Shown: piece by piece, positions 1 through 6,138 of the stretch | Layout of the letters: every line of letters starts with the position of its first letter | Position numbering within the stretch: the first letter of the stretch is position 1 | Source of the DNA: DATKYV01 sp035528275 | Lineage (GTDB): Bacteria; Acidobacteriota; Terriglobia; UBA7540 | Reading direction: 5' to 3' | Length of the DNA stretch: 11,789 nt | NCBI GenBank assembly: GCA_035528275.1 | Contig: DATKYV010000247.1 | Span: 1 to 11,789 of the forward strand | Notes under the pieces: generated by a model | Database searches by the model: none | The model's input: the letters and a program-made list of their open reading frames with translations, nothing else | Told to the model about the DNA's origin: nothing | Translations under genes and position numbers: made by a program

Positions 1-1776
1 ATGTTCACGGGCACCTACCCCGAGGTTCACCAACTGCGCGACATGGGCGGCTTCGTCCTCGACCCCAAACACCTGACGCTCGCCGAGATGGCCCGCAACT
101 CCGGATTCCTCACCGCAGCCTTTGTGGGCTCGAAAGCGGTAGGACGCCAATGGGGCTTGCAGCAGGGCTTCGACGTTTACGACGATCGCATGCCCTCTCC
201 CAGCCAGGAGGAGGGAAAGCTCCCCGGAGTCTTCCTCGAGCGCCGCGCCGCGGTCACCTCCGACTTGGCGACCGAATGGCTCAAGGAGCACGGCCGGCAA
301 AAATTCTTCCTGTGGGTCCACTATTATGATCCGCACGATCCCTACGATCCTCCCGAACCTTACAAGAGCGCCTACCCGAAGGACCCCTACTCCGGCGAAA
401 TCGCCTACACTGATGAGCAGGTAGGTCGGCTGTTCGCAACGCTCGACGAACTGAAACTCCGGGAACGGACGCTGGTCATCGTTCTGGGCGACCACGGCGA
501 AGGGCTGAACGATCACGGGGAGCAGACGCACGGCATTTTTGTGTACGATGATACGCAGCACGTCCCGTTCCTGATGGCGGGTCCCGATATCCCCTCCGGC
601 AAGGCCATCCCCACACAGGTGCGCACCATCGACTTGCTCCCCACCGTCGCGGAGTACCTTCACCTCCCCCCCAACCCCGCGGCGCAGGGTGTGAGCCTGC
701 TGCCGCTCATCGAGCGCGGCCAGCCGATCATCGGCAAGAACTCGAATTACGCTTATGTCGAGACGCTCTATCCCAAAACCTACATGAACTGGTCCGAACT
801 GCGCGGCATGCGCACCGACCGCTGGAAATTTATCCTGGCGCCGCACCCGGAGCTCTATGACTTGCAGCGCGACCCGGGCGAGACGGAAAACGTCATCGAC
901 CGCTACCCCGCCGAAGCCGATCTCCTGCAGAAGAAGATCTGGGAAGTCATTGGTCCGGCAGCGCAGGACCAGAAGCTCGCCTACACGCCGATGAATCGCG
1001 CTACGCGCCAAGAATTGGAATCGCTCGGTTACGTCAGCGCCGGGGCCCCGCGCGAGATCATTCTGAACAGGTCAGGGCCCGACCCCAAGGACCGCGTGGG
1101 AACGCTGCAGGCCATCCAGGAACACGGCCGGGCGATGAAAGCCCGCGCCTACGCCCGGGCGGCGCGGGTCATGGAGCGGGCCGTGCAAAACGACAAGGCC
1201 AATCCCCTGGCGCGCCTTTACCTCGCCACCGCGTACGAGAAGATGCATGAATGGGGGCGGGCCATCGAAACCTACCGCGGCGCGGTGGAAATCGGCGTGG
1301 CCAGCGACCAGATTCTCTCGCGCCTGGGAAAAGCCTACCTGCGCGTGCACGATCTGGAGAAGGGCGTCGCGGCGATGGAAGAAGCGGGTCGCGCGAACCC
1401 GACGGACCTCGATAACTTCCGCAATCTGGGCATCGCCTACCTGGAAATGAGGCGGCTGCCCGATGCGGAGAGGGCCTTCAAGGCCATTCTGGTTCAGGAC
1501 GACCACTACGCCGCCGCCTATAATGGCCTGGGTCTGGTCGCTGTCCAGCGCGGCGACGCAGAAACCGCGCGCACCAACTTTGCCCGGGCCATCGAAGTGA
1601 ACCCGGATGAGGTAGAACCGCTGCTGAACCTCGGGCTTCTTTATCAGAAGACCGGAAATCGAGAACTCGCCATCCGGTATTACAGGCGCTTTCTTGAGAA
1701 GGCTCCGCGGCAGGACTACGGGCACCTTCTTCCCCAAGTGCGCGAAGCGATTGAAGAGCTGCGACACGGGGCGTGA
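1..1776 (+). CDS. Sulfatase-superfamily protein fused to C-terminal TPR array (5'-partial)
   Basis: The visible 591 residues are the C-terminal part of an alkaline-phosphatase/sulfatase-fold hydrolase followed by tetratricopeptide repeats. The first visible residues (FTGTYP, then VHQLRD) match the stretch that follows the nucleophile motif in sulfatases. The ATG at base 1 is therefore an internal Met, and probably 80-100 residues, including the nucleophile and first metal ligands, lie upstream. Seen in the sequence: the metal-binding LGDHGEGL motif with DHGE at 164-167, then a second DHGE and THG at 171-178, and the C-terminal ELYDLQRDPGETENV motif near 284-298. Five or six TPR units run from about 370 to 570 (for example 404-436, 437-470, 471-504, 505-538, 539-571), suggesting a protein-interaction platform. 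In this fusion family the nucleophile may be Cys (formylglycine sulfatase) or Thr/Ser (phosphatase or phosphodiesterase), so the substrate is open. No partner gene is visible upstream. Confidence 0.88.
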   Translation: MFTGTYPEVHQLRDMGGFVLDPKHLTLAEMARNSGFLTAAFVGSKAVGRQWGLQQGFDVYDDRMPSPSQEEGKLPGVFLERRAAVTSDLATEWLKEHGRQKFFLWVHYYDPHDPYDPPEPYKSAYPKDPYSGEIAYTDEQVGRLFATLDELKLRERTLVIVLGDHGEGLNDHGEQTHGIFVYDDTQHVPFLMAGPDIPSGKAIPTQVRTIDLLPTVAEYLHLPPNPAAQGVSLLPLIERGQPIIGKNSNYAYVETLYPKTYMNWSELRGMRTDRWKFILAPHPELYDLQRDPGETENVIDRYPAEADLLQKKIWEVIGPAAQDQKLAYTPMNRATRQELESLGYVSAGAPREIILNRSGPDPKDRVGTLQAIQEHGRAMKARAYARAARVMERAVQNDKANPLARLYLATAYEKMHEWGRAIETYRGAVEIGVASDQILSRLGKAYLRVHDLEKGVAAMEEAGRANPTDLDNFRNLGIAYLEMRRLPDAERAFKAILVQDDHYAAAYNGLGLVAVQRGDAETARTNFARAIEVNPDEVEPLLNLGLLYQKTGNRELAIRYYRRFLEKAPRQDYGHLLPQVREAIEELRHGA

Positions 1777-1862
1777 TTCGCACCACCGATCGCCGCGGAG
1801 GAATCCTCCCCATAGCGATTTGCCCAAGTCTCCGGTTACTCGATGAGTTCCTCACGCCCCCC

Positions 1863-1888
1863 ATCCCTCGACGTATTTGAGGGATTTC
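1863..1888 (+). terminator. Weak terminator-like hairpin after the sulfatase-TPR gene
   Basis: ATCCCTC at 1863-1869 pairs perfectly with GAGGGAT at 1879-1885. One G-T and one A-T pair can extend the stem inwards, leaving a five-base loop. Only a very short T tract follows, so this is a weak candidate. Its place about 90 bases after the stop codon fits a 3' end for the sulfatase transcript. Confidence 0.35.
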
Positions 1889-2060
1889 ACGAGTTCAGCA
1901 TCTTACGGAAGGTTTCCCTCATACGGAACCGATAGCGCTTGCATCTTCCGGAGCAATGACGAAGCCTCCGAATACATGAAATGAGGAAGGTATTTCCACT
2001 CGCAAGATCGCCAAAAGAAGGGCGGACATTACGGCAGCACGCCATTTTTCCGACCTCTTA

Positions 2061-2143
2061 GCGATTTCGCTTGACTTTCGTCAACCACGAGAGTAAGCAG
2101 AAGGTTTCGTAAGGATACGAAAGACCTGCAATTCTGGTAGGTC
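2061..2143 (+). promoter_or_regulatory. Run of four small inverted repeats, candidate structured leader or operator region
   Basis: Four hairpin-capable elements follow one another almost without gaps: GCGA-TT-TCGC at 2061-2070, TTGAC-TTTC-GTCAA at 2071-2084, TTTCGTA-AGGA-TACGAAA at 2105-2122, and GACCT/AGGTC with an 11-base loop at 2123-2143. GTTTC at 2104-2108 can also pair with GAAAC at 2152-2156, giving an alternative fold. The segment GTCAACC at 2080-2086 is a perfect complement of GGTTGAC at 2289-2295, which spans the end of the downstream ribosome-binding site. I do not recognise a known riboswitch class. Either a structured RNA leader or a protein-binding region would explain the repeats; chance is possible because the stems are short. 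Confidence 0.35.
2105..2122. repeat. Perfect 7-base inverted repeat with 4-base spacer
   Basis: The arms TTTCGTA and TACGAAA flank AGGA. The 18-base dyad has the size of an operator for a dimeric helix-turn-helix regulator, and it could equally be an RNA hairpin. It ends 173 bases before the start codon of the outer-membrane protein gene. No regulator gene adjacent to it is visible in the window. Confidence 0.5.
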
Positions 2144-2175
2144 GAGAACAAGAAACTATTTCCTGACGATTGAAA

Positions 2176-2191
2176 GGAGGCCGCGTCCTCC
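2176..2191 (+). promoter_or_regulatory. Decoy Shine-Dalgarno hairpin (GGAGG paired with CCTCC)
   Basis: AGGAGG at 2175-2180 is a perfect ribosome-binding sequence, but no ATG, GTG or TTG follows at a usable distance. Its GGAGG pairs with CCTCC at 2187-2191 across a six-base loop. The same CCTCC could instead pair with GGAGG at 2286-2290, the real ribosome-binding site of the next gene. The stem is only five pairs, so this is a suggestion, not a demonstrated switch. Confidence 0.3.
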
Positions 2192-2284
2192 CTCATCCCG
2201 CACGACAGCCGCACCAACGGACACCCACACGATCCGTGGGCGGGCTTAACCACATTAGCGTCGGTTTCAGTTGGAGAAGTCTAC

Positions 2285-2290
2285 AGGAGG
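2285..2290 (+). promoter_or_regulatory. Strong ribosome-binding site that sets the outer-membrane protein start
   Basis: AGGAGG lies five bases before the ATG at 2296. It decides the start in favour of 2296 rather than an in-frame TTG at 2170, which would put 42 residues of non-signal-like sequence in front of a good signal peptide. Confidence 0.9.
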
Positions 2291-2295
2291 TTGAC

Positions 2296-5200
2296 ATGAG
2301 AAGTTATTTCCGGGCTGCATGCGTAGCCCTGCTCCTGCTGCTACCGCTGTACGCCTTTGCCCAGGGCCAACGAGGCGCACTGACGGGGTCCGTCACTGAT
2401 CCCACAGGCGCGCTCGTCCCCGAGGCTATCATCACCATCACCAATACGGATACGGGCGTTGTCTCGACGACCAGAAGCTCGACTGCCGGTTATTATCGTC
2501 TGCCTGTATCCCCGGGGATCTACAGGCTCGAAGCGCGAAAAGACGGATTCAAGACCGCCGTCGCGGAGCACATCCAGGTCCCCGTGGCTCAGGTCGTAAC
2601 CATTGATTTCACGCTGCAGATGGGCAACGTCGCCGAATCCGTCACGGTGACGGCGGAAGCTCCGCTGCTCACTCCCTCCACCTCGGAGGTCAGCAACAGC
2701 ATCTCCACCGTCGAATTCCAGACGCTGCCCCTCCCCGTGGATGACGGCGCGCGGCAACTCATGGGGTTCATCTACTCCAGTCTCCCCGGAGCCGTGGGAG
2801 ATTCATGGGCCGGTTCGATCAATGGCGGCCAGATGTTCACCACCGACATCCTGATCGAAGGTTTGCCGATGGCCCGCTACGACCTGCAAGGCAGCATCGC
2901 CGAGCTCCAACCCTCCGCCGACACGGTGAGTGAGTTCAAGGTTCAGATGTCGAGCTTCTCGGCGGAATACGGCAACACGGGCGGCGGTGTCGCCAATTTC
3001 GCAATGAAGTCAGGAACGAACGACATTCACGGCACGGTGTATGAATACGTCAAGAACCCCGTCTTGAACGCGCTCGGTTGGGGCGTCAACATTCAACCCG
3101 AAGGGTCCCCAACCAAGATGAAATCGCCGATCCGGGAGAACAACTACGGATTTGCCATCGGGGGACCGATTCGCAAGAACAAGACCTTCTTCTTCGCCAC
3201 CTACGAAGGGGATAACCTGCGGGCTGCCCGCCCGAACCGATACCGCACAGTGCCCACGCTGGACATGCGCGACGGTGATTTCAGCGCGTTTCTCGGAGAT
3301 GAGATCGGCACGGATGCGCTGGGCCGCCCCGTCTACCAAGATGCCATCTACAACCCCCTCTCCACGCGTGAAGTCACGGCCGGTGCCGTGGACACGGTCA
3401 CTGGGGTCACCGCAGTTTCCGACGGGCTGGTCCGCGATGCCTTCGGGTTCGATCCGGTAACCGGTTTGCCGGGCGCGGACGCGAATATTATTCCTCCTCA
3501 GTACTTCAGCGAGGCCTCGGCGACGATGCTGCCCGAGTTCGCCAATCCCATTAACGCTAACCTCACCAACAACATCATCGCTTACACCGGTCATCCGAAG
3601 CTCGACTGGACCAAGCTCTCGGGCAAGATCGATCACGTGGTGAATGACAAGCACCGGATGTCCGGGTTCTTCACCTACAGTCACCGAAAGCGGCTCATGG
3701 GACAGGGGGGAAGGTACTTCCTCCCGCTGCCGGGTTACCCAATGAACCGGACGAAGATCCAGGAAATCCCGGGCAGGATCTTCCGGTTTTCGGAGGATTG
3801 GACCATCAACGACCACACCCTGAACCACTTTGCCTTCGGATACAACCGGTTCGGCAATAACAATGGCCAGCCGGCGGGAGATCCAGGACCCTGGCTCCCC
3901 AGCGTCATCGGCATCGAGGGAGTTCTGGACACTGGCTTCCCGGCCATCATCTTCAGCAGCAAGGGACAACTGTACAGAGCCGGGACCTGGGGTTTTGAGG
4001 GATTCAATGCCAACGAGAGCTTCGTCGCGCAGGACACCCTGAGCTACGTGCGCGGCAAGCACAGTTGGAAGTTCGGGGCTGAATACATCCGGTACCGAAT
4101 GAACGATCGTTACATCGGTTCTGGGGCCGGGAGTTTCAATTTCGACGAAAGGGAAACCGGCTTGCCGGGAAGCTTGAGCCGGCGGACGGGCAATCCCTTC
4201 GCGAGCTTCATCCTGGGAGCCGCGGACGGCGGCAGCCGGGGCGTTACGACCACCACTCCTGGATGGCGCCAAGGCTTGCTGACCTTCTACGCTCAGGACG
4301 ATTTGAAAGTCACGCCGAAACTCACGCTCAACATAGGCGTGCGCTGGGACATCCCCACACCGAGGACGGAAGCCTACAGTCGTATTTCCAGCTTCGATCC
4401 TCTGATGCCGAATCCCGGGGCTGACGGCATCCTCGGGGCACTGGCGTTCGTCGGGGATTGCCCGGAATGCAACGGACGCAATTCCTTCCAGGATCACTAC
4501 TATCGCGAATTTGCGCCGCGCATCGGCTTTGCCTACAGCGCCACCCAGAAGCTGGTCATTCGCGGTGGGTACGGCATCTCCTACAGCCCTCCCATCATGA
4601 ATGGCTGGATCGGAGCATCGCCAGGCTTCGACAGCTCTGTGCCTTTTGGGAGCCGGAGCCTCTACCCCACGCAGTTTGGGGACCGGGCGGACCCCGTGCT
4701 TTATTGGGGGCCGTTGAGTGGGGCTTCCATCCCCGCGGGCGCGATGGTTGGAGTTCCTCCCTTCACGGGAACACTTCCTGACCGCTCCGCGGATGGATTC
4801 AACGGGCAAGGGGTTGATTTCTTCCCCTCAACTCTCGCCCAGCCGTCCGTGCAGAACTGGAATTTCGGCCTCCAATATCTGCTTCCGGCCGAAGTTCTGG
4901 TTGAAGCCAACTACGTGGGTTCCAAAGGTACGCATCTTATCGCCACAGCTCTGGGCGGCTATTTCAACATGGCCGACAACAAGTTCATGGCCCTGGGAGA
5001 CTACGTGGATTGGGACATGGAGGAAGCTCTCGCCGATCCCGATGCCTCGGCGGCCCTGGCGACGCTCGGGGTTACCGGAATGCCATACCCGAGCTTCTCC
5101 GGCGTCGTGGGTCAGGCCGTTCGCCCCTATCCCCAATACGACAGCATCAACAACCATTTCTATAACACCGGCAACTCGTCCTACCACTCTCTTCAACTCA

Positions 5201-5988
5201 CGGTCCGCAAGCGCGCTGGTCATGGGTTGAACTTCATCGCTGCTTACACCTTCTCCAAGACCCTCACCAACGCGGACGATGTCTTCGGCTACTACGGTGG
5301 AGGCGCGGCCGGTTACTGGGGTGCGTACGCCACGCAGTTCCCGCACAATCCGAGCTTGGAGAAATCCATCGCCTCGTTCGACTATCCCCAATTCCTGAAA
5401 TTCAGTTGGATCTACGAGCTGCCGTTTGGCCAAGGGAAGAAGTGGCTGAACACCACGGGAGTCGCCGATAAACTTCTGGGCGGTTGGAAGATCACGGGAA
5501 TTCACCAGTACCGCTCGGGCGATCCGCTGCAAATCTACAATGACTGGCTGTGGAGCGCTCTGGGAGGCGGAATCGTTCGCGGCGACGTTGTCGACGGCGT
5601 CGACCAACTAGTGCCCTGGCAAGGAACGGTTGATCCCGACAACGGCACCCCGTACCTGAACCCTGCCGCCTTCGCCGTGACGCCGGTATCGGACAGTTGG
5701 GCTTACGCCTTACGACCCGGCACAGCGCCTCGGCTGCTTCCTACAACCCGCGGCCCCGCGCACCAAAGTGAAGATTTTGGGCTCATGAAGGACACGAAAA
5801 TCGGTGAACGATTCAACCTCAACTTCCGAGCCGATTTCTTCAACGCACTGAACCGCACGGGCCGCGGCAACCCCAACACGGACGTCGCGCTCACCGAGGA
5901 CTTCGGCGGTTCCACTGAATTCGGCAGAATCTTCGGGGTCGCACATGGCGCCCGCAACATCCAGCTCGGGCTGCGTCTTGATTTTTGA
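2296..5988 (+). CDS. Oar-like / TonB-dependent-receptor-like outer-membrane protein with carboxypeptidase-regulatory-like domain
   Basis: A complete 1230-residue outer-membrane protein. A signal peptide (hydrophobic core about 7-20, likely cut after AFA at 22) is followed by a carboxypeptidase-regulatory-like beta-sandwich at about 27-108, beginning GALTGSVTDPTGALVP. A plug-like region at about 115-260 contains ILIEGLPM and FSAEYGNTGGGVANF. The rest is a large barrel with alternating aromatic strands, ending in LGLRLDF; a C-terminal Phe is the usual signal for barrel insertion by the BAM machinery. Typical barrel phrases include DDLKVTPKLTLNIGVRWD, REFAPRIGFAYSA and NFRADFFNALNRT. This architecture is abundant in Acidobacteriota and resembles SusC-type importers, but I see no clear TonB box, so energy-coupled transport is assumed from family, not shown. 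A CPEC motif (Cys722, Cys725) could form a disulfide in an outer loop. No SusD-type gene is adjacent. An intrinsic terminator follows 31 bases after the stop. The substrate is unknown; the neighbouring hydrolase hints at oligosaccharides. Confidence 0.93.
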   Translation: MRSYFRAACVALLLLLPLYAFAQGQRGALTGSVTDPTGALVPEAIITITNTDTGVVSTTRSSTAGYYRLPVSPGIYRLEARKDGFKTAVAEHIQVPVAQVVTIDFTLQMGNVAESVTVTAEAPLLTPSTSEVSNSISTVEFQTLPLPVDDGARQLMGFIYSSLPGAVGDSWAGSINGGQMFTTDILIEGLPMARYDLQGSIAELQPSADTVSEFKVQMSSFSAEYGNTGGGVANFAMKSGTNDIHGTVYEYVKNPVLNALGWGVNIQPEGSPTKMKSPIRENNYGFAIGGPIRKNKTFFFATYEGDNLRAARPNRYRTVPTLDMRDGDFSAFLGDEIGTDALGRPVYQDAIYNPLSTREVTAGAVDTVTGVTAVSDGLVRDAFGFDPVTGLPGADANIIPPQYFSEASATMLPEFANPINANLTNNIIAYTGHPKLDWTKLSGKIDHVVNDKHRMSGFFTYSHRKRLMGQGGRYFLPLPGYPMNRTKIQEIPGRIFRFSEDWTINDHTLNHFAFGYNRFGNNNGQPAGDPGPWLPSVIGIEGVLDTGFPAIIFSSKGQLYRAGTWGFEGFNANESFVAQDTLSYVRGKHSWKFGAEYIRYRMNDRYIGSGAGSFNFDERETGLPGSLSRRTGNPFASFILGAADGGSRGVTTTTPGWRQGLLTFYAQDDLKVTPKLTLNIGVRWDIPTPRTEAYSRISSFDPLMPNPGADGILGALAFVGDCPECNGRNSFQDHYYREFAPRIGFAYSATQKLVIRGGYGISYSPPIMNGWIGASPGFDSSVPFGSRSLYPTQFGDRADPVLYWGPLSGASIPAGAMVGVPPFTGTLPDRSADGFNGQGVDFFPSTLAQPSVQNWNFGLQYLLPAEVLVEANYVGSKGTHLIATALGGYFNMADNKFMALGDYVDWDMEEALADPDASAALATLGVTGMPYPSFSGVVGQAVRPYPQYDSINNHFYNTGNSSYHSLQLTVRKRAGHGLNFIAAYTFSKTLTNADDVFGYYGGGAAGYWGAYATQFPHNPSLEKSIASFDYPQFLKFSWIYELPFGQGKKWLNTTGVADKLLGGWKITGIHQYRSGDPLQIYNDWLWSALGGGIVRGDVVDGVDQLVPWQGTVDPDNGTPYLNPAAFAVTPVSDSWAYALRPGTAPRLLPTTRGPAHQSEDFGLMKDTKIGERFNLNFRADFFNALNRTGRGNPNTDVALTEDFGGSTEFGRIFGVAHGARNIQLGLRLDF

Positions 5989-6019
5989 GCGGCGCTAACA
6001 CTGCTACCTTACTTCTTCT

Positions 6020-6050
6020 GCGGCCCGTCAACTGACGGGCCGCTTTTTTT
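6020..6050 (+). terminator. Strong intrinsic terminator after the outer-membrane protein gene
   Basis: GCGGCCCGTCA at 6020-6030 and TGACGGGCCGC at 6033-6043 form a perfect 11-base inverted repeat around a two-base centre (in RNA, a ten-pair stem with a four-base loop). Seven T residues follow at 6044-6050. It should end most transcription from the upstream gene, so the hydrolase gene needs its own promoter. Confidence 0.93.
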
Positions 6051-6069
6051 CTTGTGTGCGTAGTTGGCG

Positions 6070-6086
6070 CCGGCTGCCGAATTGCT
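6070..6086 (+). promoter_or_regulatory. Possible sigma54-type promoter before the hydrolase gene
   Basis: GG at 6072-6073 and GC at 6084-6085 are separated by exactly ten bases, the spacing of -24/-12 promoters. The -12 part TTGCT matches well; the -24 part CGGCTG matches only at GGC. It lies between the terminator and the ribosome-binding site, where a promoter is expected. No sigma54 activator gene is visible, and no good sigma70 boxes were found in the same gap. Low confidence. Confidence 0.2.
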
Positions 6087-6096
6087 CAGTGAAATG

Positions 6097-6114
6097 ACCG
6101 GCGGAATCGCCGGT
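6097..6114. repeat. Perfect 7-base inverted repeat in the hydrolase leader
   Basis: ACCGGCG and CGCCGGT flank the spacer GAAT. The dyad lies 24 bases before the start codon and would fall at or just after the start site of the possible sigma54 promoter, a place suited to an operator or to a leader hairpin. It has the same arm and spacer lengths as the dyad at 2105-2122, but the sequences are unrelated. Confidence 0.5.
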
Positions 6115-6125
6115 GGCATTTTGAC

Positions 6126-6131
6126 GGAGGG
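6126..6131 (+). promoter_or_regulatory. Ribosome-binding site of the hydrolase gene, possibly self-occluded
   Basis: GGAGGG lies seven bases before the ATG at 6139 and supports that start over an in-frame TTG at 6064. GGAG at 6126-6129 can pair with CTCC at 6135-6138 directly before the ATG, so the site may be partly hidden in a four-pair hairpin. Confidence 0.75.
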
Positions 6132-6138
6132 TGGCTCC

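Larger units (their letters stand above)
1777..2295. other. 519-base non-coding region upstream of the outer-membrane protein gene
   Basis: I see no credible protein gene on either strand here. The stretch is slightly less GC-rich than the flanking genes. It holds a palindrome GGAGGAATCCTCC at 1797-1809 just after the sulfatase stop, a terminator-like hairpin at 1863-1888, a series of small inverted repeats between 2061 and 2191, and a strong ribosome-binding site at 2285-2290. A good -35-like TTGACT lies at 2071-2076, but the bases 16-18 positions downstream do not resemble a -10 box, so I do not call a promoter. The long spacing and the hairpins suggest a long 5' leader or an operator region for the downstream gene; that is inference. 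Confidence 0.6.

Noticed and set aside
1797..1809. Palindrome GGAGGAATCCTCC after the sulfatase stop as a terminator
   Set aside because: It has a single-base centre, so only a short stem is left once a real loop forms, and there is no T tract.
1072..1827. 251-residue open frame on the - strand opposite the TPR region
   Set aside because: It mirrors the TPR-coding sequence and shows no motif of its own; the TPR reading is unambiguous.
2071..2099. TTGACT as the -35 box of a promoter for the outer-membrane protein gene
   Set aside because: At 16-18 bases spacing the downstream sequence (around TAAGCA) matches the -10 consensus poorly; the TTGAC is better explained as an arm of an inverted repeat.
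2029..2253. 74-residue open frame on the - strand in the intergenic region
   Set aside because: No ribosome-binding site stands out, and the composition and lack of any hydrophobic or domain pattern do not support a gene. A short unknown protein cannot be fully excluded.
2170..2295. Upstream TTG start of the outer-membrane protein
   Set aside because: It would bury a clear signal peptide behind 42 polar residues; the ATG at 2296 has AGGAGG at ideal spacing.
3010..4809. 599-residue open frame on the - strand, antisense to the outer-membrane protein gene
   Set aside because: The + strand frame has a signal peptide, family motifs, a strong ribosome-binding site and a terminator. The antisense translation has no recognisable domain and is rich in Arg, Gly, Val and Asp, as expected from the reverse of a GC-rich gene.
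6064..6138. Upstream TTG start of the hydrolase
   Set aside because: It starts right behind a terminator with no ribosome-binding site; the ATG at 6139 has GGAGGG and begins a signal peptide.
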